From the NCBI RefSeq assembly GCF_000317615.1, contig NC_019780.1:2687840-2751839 (forward strand): a stretch of DNA of 64,000 nucleotides, given 5' to 3'. Made by a program: the position numbers and the translations under genes. The notes below the pieces were generated by a model. The model ran no database searches and was not told where the DNA came from. It saw only the letters and a program-made list of their open reading frames with translations. The DNA comes from Dactylococcopsis salina PCC 8305. GTDB taxonomy: Bacteria; Cyanobacteriota; Cyanobacteriia; Cyanobacteriales; Rubidibacteraceae. Below, in pieces: positions 12,001 through 18,700 of the stretch (position 1 is the stretch's first letter; each line of letters begins with the position of its first letter).

Positions 12001-14819
12001 TTACTCCTCAAAATGATTACGGTCAACGTGCATTTCGTGGTTGGGAAGACCAAAGTTTCCAAATCTCTCTCCGTATTCCAGAAGGAAAAGAAGAGGTAAA
12101 ACTCGGCTTTGGTTCGATTCTGGATGAGGAGGTTAATAATGAATCCTTCGGCATTGATAACGTTGCGGTTCGTTCCGAAGGTGAACTGAAATATCAAGAA
12201 ACTTTTGAAGTTAGCGATGGTTCGGGTTGGAGTACCCCAGCATCTGATGGCAATGATCACTTTAGTAACTTCCTCGGTCGCTTCGGGGAGGGACAACGAA
12301 CCAGTAAAACCTTTGACTTAGACAACAAAGCCGCTACCATCAACTTTGACTTCTACCGCATTGATAGCTGGGATAATGAAAACTTCCGAGTTTATCTTGA
12401 TGATGAAATCATCATTGATCAGCGCTTTACTCTTAGAAAAGAATACACCGAAGTCATTACAGGCACTAAAAACGGCATCAGTTGGACAATTACTCCTCAA
12501 AATGATTACGGTCAACGTGCATTTCGTGGTTGGGAAGACCAAAGTTTCCAAATCTCTCTCCGTATTCCAGAAGGAAAAGAAGAGGTAAAACTCGGCTTTG
12601 GTTCGATTCTGGATGAGGAGGTTGATAATGAATCCTTCGGCATTGATAACGTCGAGGTAATCTTCGATAACAATGACACCACCTCAAATCGTCGCTTTGG
12701 CGCTGACTCTTCTCTCATCAGTGAAGGACATTATCTCGTTGCATCTGATCCCACCGACAAGAATCTTGAGGCAACCATTTATAATTTCCGACAACGAGGA
12801 CCAGAATGGAATCCCATTGATGTTTCCGTTACGCCAGAAAGACTGGATACTGCGAAATTTGGCGTTAGCGTTGATATTGACGGCAAAACGGCGGTGGTCG
12901 GCGCCCAAGATTATGATGACACGGGTGCAGCATTTATTTACACCAAACAAGATGACCAGTGGACATTAAAAACAACTCTGCAGCCACAAACTCTCGAAAT
13001 CGGAGATAAATTTGGGTCTAGTGTGGCTATTCGTAATAATATGGTTGTGGTTGGGGCAGCCCAAGCCAATAACGCCTATGTCTTTGAACGTTTAGCTGTC
13101 CGCGAGGAAAGTAACTCAAATCAGGTAAAACCCGCTTGGCGACAAACTAATCTTATTGAAGGGGGGAACGTTAACAGCTTTGGCGCGGCAGTCGATGTGG
13201 ATACAACCAGAATGGTGATTGGCGCCCCAGACTCAGAAAAAGCCTTTGTCTTCCAAAAATCTCTTTCTAATAAGGGCCTTAACTGGAACTTAGAACACAC
13301 CCTTGATAGCAATGCTAATGATTTCGGCGCAGCTGTCACTCTTGATCAGGAAACGATCGCCGTTGGCGCCCCAGCAGCAGGACAAGTTCAAGTCTATGAC
13401 CTCGATAAGATTGACTCCCCAGACACCCTCAACATCGGAGGAAACAGCGATCGATTCGGTCACGCCATTGACTTAAGCGGCGACTGGCTAGTCGTAGGCG
13501 CACCAGGGGACAATAATGATACTGGCACAGCTTACACTTTCCAACGGGACAACAACCAGTGGCAGCAATACCAAGGAATTAACATTAATAGCAGTAACAC
13601 AGGGGACTTCTTTGGTCACGATGTCGCCATCGACAACGATAAAATCGTCATCGGTGCTTATGGACATGACTTAGATGATAAAACAGATTCTGGGGCTGCC
13701 TATGCTTATGGTTACAAAGGCGGAAAATGGGGACTAGAAACCGCCCAAACCCCCCTCGGTGGCGAAGGAGCAGGTCTCGGTGACGGTGATCAACTCGGTT
13801 ACGCCGTTGCAATCAGTGGCAGTTTAGCCATCTTGGGCGCACCGCAACTGGAAGGTCGCCCCGGTAACGCGATCGATACCAATGGCGCGGGTCGCATTTA
13901 TTTCCGAGATGTCAGCGAACCAAGAAACATAGAGATTACTGAAGTCAACAGGACAGTTGTAGAAGGAGATGAGGCAAATGTCTTAAAAGGAACTCTCGGT
14001 GATTCCGATGTAGAAATTCCCGACTTTAACTTCTTTGATATTGGAGAGGTGACAGTAGAACTGGGAGACGCAGCCGATCGATTCACCGTTGAAGAACCTG
14101 GTTTTACGGCGGTTGGCTTGCAACATTTCACCGTAGAAACTAATGATGGTGATGATGAGATCAACATCAAGTCGGATAACGTTGGCACGCCTTCTAACGG
14201 TCAATTTATCTACACGGGTGACAATCCAGAGAACCTGCAAAATGGACGAATCACCTCAGAGTTGGAAGCGATTAATGGTGAAACTCAAGTCAAGGCTGGC
14301 AGTAATACCACTGATCGTTTCAATGTCGAAGCTGATGCTGATCTCGAACTCACTAAAGGCAAATTAACCGTTAATAATCAAGACGAAGTTAAAATTGCCT
14401 ACGCCGAAGACATTTCCCTAAAAGGAGGTGATGGGGATAATGTGATTAAAGCCTCCTCCTGGTATCAAAATGGCAATGTTTCTCTTGATGGCGGTAACGG
14501 GTCCGATCAAGTTGAGGCAAATTTATCGGAAGTTCCAACTCGGAATTTAAAAGATTCTGGAAAAGAAGGTAATGACCAACTGCTACTGTTCGGTAACATC
14601 GTCCGTGAGATTAAAGGGAATAACCGTAATTATTTAAGCACTGTAATCCCTTCTGACTACAAAACTAAAACCAACGTGAAAAAATTTACAACTCGAAACA
14701 CTTTATATGAGGATTTTGAAGGAGTCTTTAACGGCAATAATGACAATATCACTGGCGTTGATAATGCCCAAACTTTAGCCTTGAACAATGTTAATGATGA
14801 CCTTCTCAATGGCAATTAA
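1..14819 (+). CDS. Giant modular surface/secreted protein, C-terminal part (5' end outside window)
   Basis: The reading frame is open from the first bases (frame starting at base 3), so the GTG at 108 is not a real start and more than 4,930 codons are only the C-terminal part. Modules in order: N-terminal beta-rich repeats; about five units at nt 415-1480 with the pattern HGL-x2-GD-x-V-x-Y ... IGGL-x2-G-x2-Y; a 42-residue exact tandem repeat (3801-4052); a LamG/concanavalin-like jelly-roll (about 4730-5340); two PA14-like domains (about 6355-6775 and 7710-8130, starting NYRFYQG); many FG-GAP-like propeller blades (about 9060-13900, 'VGAP' motifs); a beta/gamma-crystallin-like unit (about 10990-11155); and two 163-residue near-identical repeats. 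It is very rich in Asp, Asn and Gly. An adhesin or extracellular matrix role is inferred from the domains; no C-terminal anchor or RTX tail is obvious. Confidence 0.85.
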   Translation, partial: NGKVGNVVIEATATDQATAGAKTKGGGQISVSDADVKAEVTSSLNALGGGTIESANNVQIGATGNTDADADAESSSGGVVEVSNLEAIATSNPTINADIGLDATLEAGQDIIINAVHGEDSPTFSDGSFDASSAVNQSANTITFNDKHGLLTGDTVTYNQNGQSNPVGGLTDGREYGIIQSSDRALKLGVTVNSLDSEDNPLIDINRDTIHFTAKHNLEDGDRVIYTPEKAVIGGLSSGSTYEVNKIDDNTIKLIDPNNPPAAPETFSGSNITSNTITLTNHGFSDGQTVTYRAPKGSEFSSPSVDVTGTGDNPLAEADNNNIYLGSGHGFQSGDEVIYRSEGNTIGGLQNGERYFVIFDTAKPEQIQLAETYEKAVGVNDDNGTPDDPSDDTVIPITPIELNPDKSPEQETVIHSLLKVSDQPIGGLTDGLTYYVDRVNNNEFRLQDNNGNTINLDGTDPEDSSVTLTGNNTLATEGIDLTNPGSGSHELVLDITSQGSNTQRLEGIGGARALLSAPSGDGVVTASASGSNGGVVRVAEAKTTATANPTINIEIGDRATLSANNIDVDATAKGNIAASSAQSGGGLVSVGDAQATGNLNTVSDLTIGEKATLQATNDITLNTTTQQDTKVLAESKGGGAFDFADADITANLDYSSTIDIGDRSELEAENLLEVDANSQVEINADAETDSGGLGAFADTGADVKIGNSSKDRAKTTTTIGSQARLQADTLTLLAETTKQDALVKAESDAGGAGADAEATANLDIFDNVQVSLEDNAGITGTTVNIQARHSGVNIRSDANADTDALYGDADAKARTDYDSNNAVNFAQGATIATGDLNVTSTQTVDEYSRSAGADKDIFGSESELETGNFNAGRTINWNGDVVFLSSEAARLKVSGTGDLVKAENVTAKVSDEAVTVDPIINQTPVSNANFTIGETKANGKTAPEGVITGDKGKFSASASLFPKVELINESDRDFIINDITLAKVNQPQITIDAPKNELNFAVEDRIQDLLEQGITVTVTNDGSGDVRFQRLLNHPIGAIEVNNTNGNIETSDQGILRGNEITLNTDKGGVGNEKNPFAVELVRSNGKQTDLDVNAQNEIWLDVKGRLRETNVESAEFEGSKIETPADVNLSFQPSVQETKATGGFQGVKVITGENEETIERSYPKDENQNNQSGLNLGLFAETKQAQSISSGFNLEQIKGQNINLEAIQDTRIDLTANTDHAKDGDIEASFTKGDITLTETNGDFLLKNIRSRIGNIDLTAAEGNAEAVTVETDTGNINLLASETVNANLIRSTNAGDISVTANDGNVEAVTVETDTGNINLLASETVNANLIRSTNAGDISVTANDGNVEVVLIKTNAGDVNLSAGGNTGAIFETNSPENGDNGATPFVIGDNITLNATAGIGTPDDFLEMDSSVASNGEVNAEANDSIFLTETTGDLRLGGIVSNNADISLLTEDGSIRDGEDDPEADLQASKLDLIVNGGGIGNSNNKIEIYGAGNGQTQNSELQLSTATPEPGRLYTVATNDIYLQQVNGALDVMGVTSKEGRVNLSVLDGAQGETENFRLLPEGDVPLTETEDLIATYNFERNANDQTGNGNDGQLTNGAEITQNGVKLDGNDDYVNLGTPDNLVLEDSFTIEAWIKPDANFQTNRFGEGGILINKEGEYEIARFADGTIRWAFSNRSPGWTWINTGYVAPAETWTQISVTYDQGTIKTYANGDLVHTYNGSGNITDVSSQDEVRIGGRQGGAPQYFTGLIDSVRIWDSVRTQEQIKNHYQGRITAADDVEINVGDDIELPATTLIEAKGGTATATLRGDFNSQDENIGSTFTIIGDVQATDEVIFSGGEDIDHLQLLGTKGVNANGNTRLKGGDSDDRFYVQGTSSSLTLQGQTGADRYYFGTNASKALFSPNGVFNDDNALAVLNGDLSAIDADVTVATGVGGNRSTRDVVYVKGQGGNSGQITASQNAEAIVSGFSNMTGSVKLQVPDGGKNSSFLKIGLGDNNNQFRVKGLGAQAIAEIYGQGGDDTFNIGDTNNALDKINGVVAVYGENGKDTLNVFGDGSKTGDDPNQLTAIGVTGLGMGTNALLSTHNRFGAGYDIGLNQYPGAIYYGERDQNRNTSGINYRFYQGDFKRVADLTEDHLQEEGNLTAKELSKVGGLSQQLGEQKDKDDDRFGLVYEGFINVPESGEYTFYTRSDAGSTLSIDGELVVDNDGLHGRDTKDGTIELAAGYHPITVKYFENGGGELLKVEWEGPNIERQTLSPQSLSQSINNTFQPEVETVNINLGENADRFTVDSTSDNVETNINGGAGDTIIVNSTDTGLEPNQLDRVDFIRGEVNLSGETLILNDAGDDNANTGIYRNGTVEGLDMPGRLTFSNANTVEIRLGLQQDTFYVPETNAGLDTTLKTGGGFDTVYVGTEAGQENEGSLANIKGKFTVDGGGPAARDILYLNDQNNNNGKTYTVSNEITGIKSLVSGDAWPVDTTTVKREDTAAIDYLNVENFVLNAGGAKDTIDIQGTHREQDVKGGKGSNFIVNAGLGEDLIQVGEPVGNGERSLENFAIDLANPMANISGVNYRFYQGNFKRVADLTEDHLQEEGNLTAKELSKVGGLTQRLGQDKDKDNERYGLIYEGFINVPESGEYTFYTRSDDGSTLAIDGELVVNNDGLHGAETKFGSIDLEAGYHPITVKFFENGGSDTLSVEWDGPNFDRETIDPNDLFNPSSHTGKGIPVMIDGENGEDTIQVLNNANDTNTSVSASNVGFADLFPVNEDAKEDDDTNNDGISDRSFNLYNSVFGENPTFSNYGRVALTEEGQRNPININARNNEAVRVSLGKGDDTIEAGNSNRPLDYDFTVDGGDGDESFGIDNVAVTLSPSITFNGQGGDDLVFANFAEGVPTTAPLDFTFNGGTSDQEGDKFRLSGDGEIKDGQYVPSATVDRTGEVSLADHQFNLTNVEPIVVHGFPDFQVVTPKNAPSDLSLDATTVGDLEVSQVDRQIVTVDGVVSWNQEDQLEIKELPEPRYLSGAVANETLESSAMAVDGDTLVVGAQLDGVDYGAAYVYQWQNDAWQQIMELTPRDKEEAGQGFGEAVAIEGNWIIVGAPSDNVNGTNAGAAYLFRKGDGGWQQVQKLTPNNANANDAFGTAVDIDGLSAVVGAPGTGNNDNNDTAYIFAETQQWNQTASWTDANTDLGRAVAIDGNDVVIGLPEANEARVYNRPRRRNANWSLQDTLTPSEPDQGEAFGHTVALDSDRIVVGAPLWDGENIGQGRAFVFDRAGDWTRSARLTADGGLPAAEAASEGRAGDRFGFSVAVDGDYVTVGAPGYDANATDVGAAYVFREIADQGSLNGSTWVRSTGATGSGRLMAQSPAGGDPGDAPLPDHFGGAVAITGNRLIVGMPGFNDVNDNNQIIRPDVGAFRTFITDDKLPPVTNPSLQAETLDITGSEIHYDQGTKTLFVADENSNRVISYVNEGLSWRPANTFTGGSGFGADIDSDGSCLVIGAPGENRVYTYTFDGNDWDNNRSILDGGNYGYGLFGSSVAIDGSNLAVGAPNAQLNYYSTNRADNNHEINLGNTGVVYSFDLNENNNSWQRDRVLMPYRNNMPEKTSRREKKVDEGWFLDNPGKGYESIGSNRNYIQIWEDEFSDDNDIFAKGQIPDLEYRSESNDDYSSIEVHRGMKLVVYQHNNYRGYRYSFAGYTRLAFNGRWEFWDDQISSIKVYERYRKVAYPIERESYDQLDNSKWGAELDISGDRVFVGAPGEDAVAVYDVNDNDKDNWRVRVAGNQAIKPTLPFDLNDERGSDLGSAVAAYNQNLFYGGKPTAKDNVYTYDLQKDKQGSVKDTLYDSGLRQSKGFGETITISGEEMLISNPLKDNEAGTVYLTDAKSGEYKGLTLKPYRQQARQEGSKETFEISDGSGWTTATSDSNGHFSNFLGRFGQGQRTSKTFDLDGKAATIDFDFYRIDSWDNENFRVYLDDEIIIDQRFTLRKEYTEVITGTKNGISWTITPQNDYGQRAFRGWEDQSFQISLRIPEGKEEVKLGFGSILDEEVNNESFGIDNVAVRSEGELKYQETFEVSDGSGWSTPASDGNDHFSNFLGRFGEGQRTSKTFDLDNKAATINFDFYRIDSWDNENFRVYLDDEIIIDQRFTLRKEYTEVITGTKNGISWTITPQNDYGQRAFRGWEDQSFQISLRIPEGKEEVKLGFGSILDEEVDNESFGIDNVEVIFDNNDTTSNRRFGADSSLISEGHYLVASDPTDKNLEATIYNFRQRGPEWNPIDVSVTPERLDTAKFGVSVDIDGKTAVVGAQDYDDTGAAFIYTKQDDQWTLKTTLQPQTLEIGDKFGSSVAIRNNMVVVGAAQANNAYVFERLAVREESNSNQVKPAWRQTNLIEGGNVNSFGAAVDVDTTRMVIGAPDSEKAFVFQKSLSNKGLNWNLEHTLDSNANDFGAAVTLDQETIAVGAPAAGQVQVYDLDKIDSPDTLNIGGNSDRFGHAIDLSGDWLVVGAPGDNNDTGTAYTFQRDNNQWQQYQGININSSNTGDFFGHDVAIDNDKIVIGAYGHDLDDKTDSGAAYAYGYKGGKWGLETAQTPLGGEGAGLGDGDQLGYAVAISGSLAILGAPQLEGRPGNAIDTNGAGRIYFRDVSEPRNIEITEVNRTVVEGDEANVLKGTLGDSDVEIPDFNFFDIGEVTVELGDAADRFTVEEPGFTAVGLQHFTVETNDGDDEINIKSDNVGTPSNGQFIYTGDNPENLQNGRITSELEAINGETQVKAGSNTTDRFNVEADADLELTKGKLTVNNQDEVKIAYAEDISLKGGDGDNVIKASSWYQNGNVSLDGGNGSDQVEANLSEVPTRNLKDSGKEGNDQLLLFGNIVREIKGNNRNYLSTVIPSDYKTKTNVKKFTTRNTLYEDFEGVFNGNNDNITGVDNAQTLALNNVNDDLLNGN
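3801..4052 (+). repeat. Exact 126-bp tandem duplication inside the giant gene
   Basis: Two consecutive 126-bp (42-codon) copies starting at 3801 and 3927 are essentially identical at DNA level, including synonymous sites. A third, diverged unit starts at 4053. This points to recent unequal recombination lengthening the beta-repeat region. Confidence 0.9.
11709..12660 (+). repeat. 489-bp tandem duplication inside the giant gene
   Basis: Copies start at 11709 and 12198, so the period is 489 bp (163 codons). About 260 bp in the middle of each copy (roughly 11870-12130 and 12359-12619) are identical at DNA level, while the first about 150 bp differ at many synonymous and some non-synonymous sites. 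Each unit ends with the peptide ESFGIDNVAV or ESFGIDNVEV, and the same peptide occurs once alone near nt 8577. Confidence 0.9.
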
Positions 14820-14855
14820 TCCCAACGATCGAACCCCCTTCAAACCCCCATTAAT

Positions 14856-15500
14856 GCCCCCTAGCCCCCAATGCTGGGGGAATTGCCCCCTAGCCCCCAA
14901 TGCTGGGGGAATTGCCCCCTAGCCCCCAATGCTGGGGGAACTGCCCCCTAGCCCCCAATGCTGGGGGAACTGCCCCCTAGCCCCCAATGCTGGGGGAACT
15001 GCCCCCTAGCCCCCAATGCTGGGGGAACTGCCCCCTAGCCCCCAATGCTGGGGGAATCGCCCCCTAGCCCCCAATGCTGGGGGAATTGCCCCCTAGCCCC
15101 CAATGCTGGGGGAACTGCCCCCTAGCCCCCAATGCTGGGGGAACTGCCCCCTAGCCCCCAATGCTGGGGGAACTGCCCCCTAGCCCCCAATGCTGGGGGA
15201 ACTGCCCCCTAGCCCCCAATGCTGGGGGAACTGCCCCCTAGCCCCCAATGCTGGGGGAACTGCCCCCTAGCCCCCAATGCTGGGGGAATCGCCCCCTAGC
15301 CCCCAATGCTGGGGGAACTGCCCCCTAGCCCCCAATTCTGGGGGAACTGCCCCCTAGCCCCCAATGCTGGGGGAACTGCCCCCTAGCCCCCAATTCTGGG
15401 GGAATCGCCCCCTAGCCCCCAATTCTGGGGGAACTGCCCCCTAGCCCCCAATGCTGGGGGAACTGCCCCCTAGCCCCCAATGCTGGGGGAACTGCCCCCT
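14856..15500. repeat. Tandem array of 22 x 29-bp G/C hairpin units
   Basis: The TAG triplet recurs at exact 29-bp steps from 14862 to 15471, giving 22 units. Each contains CCCCCA-ATGC-TGGGGG, a 6-bp perfect stem with a 4-nt loop. A minority of units have ATTC in the loop and the stem is untouched; the only other variation is the linker (AACTGC, AATTGC, AATCGC). It lies just after the giant gene stop codon and before the next surface protein gene. The units are spaced directly, without CRISPR-like unique spacers. Confidence 0.97.
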
Positions 15501-15544
15501 AAGACCATGGCTGATCAATTGTCACGATATACCGACTCCTAGTT

Positions 15545-15706
15545 CCCCCCTTTCAAAGGGGGGTTAGGGGGGATAAAAAACTTTTTCCCTTTCAAAGGGG
15601 GGTTAGGGGGGAGAAAAAACTTTTTCACTTTCAAAGGGGGGTTAGGAGGGAGAAAAAACTTTTTCCCTTTCAAAGGGGGGTTAGGAGGGAGAAAAAACTT
15701 TTTCAG
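15545..15706. repeat. Tandem array of 4 x 39-bp units
   Basis: The TTTCAAAGGGG core recurs at 15551, 15590, 15629 and 15668, an exact 39-bp period. Each unit has a C/G-tract palindrome followed by an A5/T5 stretch (AAAAAACTTTTT). The array ends about 40 bp before the start of the next gene, so it probably sits in its 5' region. Confidence 0.95.
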
Positions 15707-15745
15707 CAGACCATAAAAATAAATAATTAATCAGGAGAAATAAAA

Positions 15746-18700
15746 ATGGCAGTTCAATATATTGCAGAAAGTATCGATTATGAAACCCTTGATCTGATTC
15801 CAGGAGAAGAAGGGGTGGTCAATGTGAGCGATCTCAGTCAAGCAGATGACGCGATCGCGCCGATCGATCTCGGAGAAGGAAATAGTTTCCGTTTTTACGA
15901 CACCGACTATGCCAGCTTAAGTGTCGATACCAATGGACGACTGATTTTTGGCACGGGTAACAGTCAATTTGAAAATACTAATTTAACCAGTAATGAAATT
16001 ACCCCAGGGATTATTGCCCCATTTTGGGATGATCTGAGAGCAAATTCTGGAGTTGCGGAGGTGGATAGCCCCGAAGATGATTTAATTCTCTACCAAATTG
16101 AAGAGAATCGGATTATTATTGAATGGAATAATGTTCACTTTTTTGATGGCGGTCAAACCACTGATGGACTCACTTTTCAAGCGATTTTAGAACTGAATAC
16201 AGGGGACAATAACGGTGAGATTACCTTTAATTATGGTGATCTCAGTGAGGAAGATTTAGAAGAAAATAATGGCACTTCCGCAACGGTTGGGGTAAAGGCG
16301 CCAGGAAGCCAAACCGAAAATAGCCTCGATCGAACATTAGTCTCTTTCGACCAAAATAGTCCTCTCTTAGGGGATACCGAAGCGATTAGCCTCACTCCTA
16401 ATGTCATCGAAGACAACGCGATCATTATTACCAGTCCAGTTTCCGTTGACTTTCCCGAAGCAGAAACCGATCCCGCTTATCGCATCCTCACCAACGCCTC
16501 CGATGATGTCACTCTCGCCTATAGTATTACTGGAGGGACCGATGCTGATCAATTTACAATTGATAGTGAAAATGGCACGTTAACCTTTACCAATCCTCCC
16601 GACTTTGAATCCCCCACTGATGCCAATGCAGATAATATCTATGAAGTCACCGTTAACGCCAGTGACGGTGAAACCAGCGACGAAGAAACGGTTTTAATCA
16701 CAGTTACCGATGAACAGGAAGCCCCTCCCACCGATACCCAATACATCGCTAGTTCCACAGACTTTGAAGCCATTGACTTAATTCCAGGGGAAGACAATGT
16801 GGTAACAGTGGAGAATCTTAGTAACACTGACGATGAGATTGCGAGTATTACTCTCGGAGAGGGAAACAGTTTCCGTTTTTACGACAGCGATTATACCAAT
16901 CTCACGATTGATTCTAACGGTCGCCTCATTTTTGGCACTGGAGAAAGTGCCTTTAACAATACCGACTTAACCAGTCCAGAATTTAGCCCTGGTATTATTG
17001 CCCCGTTTTGGGATGATTTGATCACTAACTCCACTGCTGCTAATCCTGATACGCCAGAAGATGATTTAATTCTTTCCCAAATCGAAGACAATCGGATCAT
17101 TATTGAATGGAGTAATGTTCATTTTATTAGTGAGGGTGACACGACAGATGGGATTACTTTCCAAGCCATTTTAGAACTGAATACAGGGGATGATAACGGT
17201 AGGATTACTTTTAATTATGTTGACCTCAGTGAGGAAGAGGTAGAAGAAAATAACGGCACGTCCGCAACGGTTGGGGTAAAAGCACCAGGCACTCAAGACA
17301 ATTCTAGCTTCGATCGAACCCTTGTCTCTTTCAACCAAGAGAATCCCCTCATTGGTGAGAATCAGGCGATCGAACTTACTCCTAATACCATCGATCCCAA
17401 TACGATCGCAATCACCAGCCCCACCGCCGTTGATGTTCCTGAAGAAACTCCAGAAACGGCTTATACAGTGCTAGTCAATGCGCCAGATGAGGCAACTGTC
17501 ACTTATAGTATTACTGGAGGAACCGATGCTGATCAATTTACAATTGATAGTGAAAATGGCACGTTAACCTTTACCAATCCTCCCGACTTTGAATCCCCCA
17601 CTGATGCCAATGAAGATAATATCTATGAAGTCATCATTAACGCCAGTGACGGTGAAAATAGCGACGAAGAAACGGTTTTAATCACAGTTACCGATGAACA
17701 GGAAACCCCTCCCACCGATACCCAATACATCGCTAGTTCCACAGACTTTGAAGCCATTGACTTAATTCCAGGGGAAGACAATGTGGTGACAGTGGAGAAT
17801 CTTAGTAACACTGACGATGACATTGCGAGTATTACTCTCGGAGAGGGAAACAGTTTCCGTTTTTACGACAGCGATTATACCAATCTCGCGATTGATTCTA
17901 ACGGTCGCCTCATTTTTGGCACTGGAGAAAGTGCCTTTAGCAATACCGACTTAACCAGTCCAGAATTTAGCCCTGGTATTATTGCCCCGTTTTGGGATGA
18001 TTTGATCACTAACTCCACTGCTGCTAATCCTGATACGCCAGAAGATGATTTAAAACTCTACCAAATCGAAGAGAATCGGATCATTATTGAATGGAATAAT
18101 GTTCACTTTTTTGATGGCGGTCAAACCACTGATGGACTCACTTTCCAAGCAATTTTAGAACTGAATACAGGGGACAATAACGGTGAGATTACCTTTAATT
18201 ATGTTGACCTCAGTGAGGAAGATTTAGAAGAAAATAACGGCACGTCTGCAACGGTTGGGGTAAAAGCACCAGGCACTCAAGATAATTTTAGCTTCGATCG
18301 GACATTAGTCTCTTTTAACCAAGAGAATCCCCTCATTGGTGAGAATCAGGCGATCGAACTGACTCCCAACCCCATTGATCCTAACGCGCTACTCATTATC
18401 GGTCCGAGATTTGTGACGTTTTTAGAAGAAAGCGCCGGCACGCCTTATACCGTTATTACTAATTCCCCAGAAGCAGAAAACCTGACTTATAGCATATCAG
18501 GTGGTGCTGATGCCGACCAGTTTACGATCGACAGCGAGAGTGGGGAATTAAGTTTTAATACCCTTCCCGACTTTGAATCTCCCACTGATGCAAACGAGGA
18601 TAACATTTATGAAGTCAGCCTCACCGCCGATGACGGAGAAACGCAAGCCACACAAGACCTCAGCATTGCCATTACGAACCAACAAGAACAAACTGGTCAA

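Noticed and set aside
12318-12551. Minus-strand ORFs repeated at 11829-12296 and 12318-12551
   Set aside because: They are antisense shadows of the duplicated segment of the giant gene and have no start signals.
108-14819. True start of the giant gene at GTG 108
   Set aside because: The same frame is open back to base 3 with similar repeat sequence, so the gene continues upstream of the window.
14856-15500. CRISPR array
   Set aside because: Units are contiguous 29-bp repeats with no unique spacers, and each is a short palindrome; no cas gene is near.
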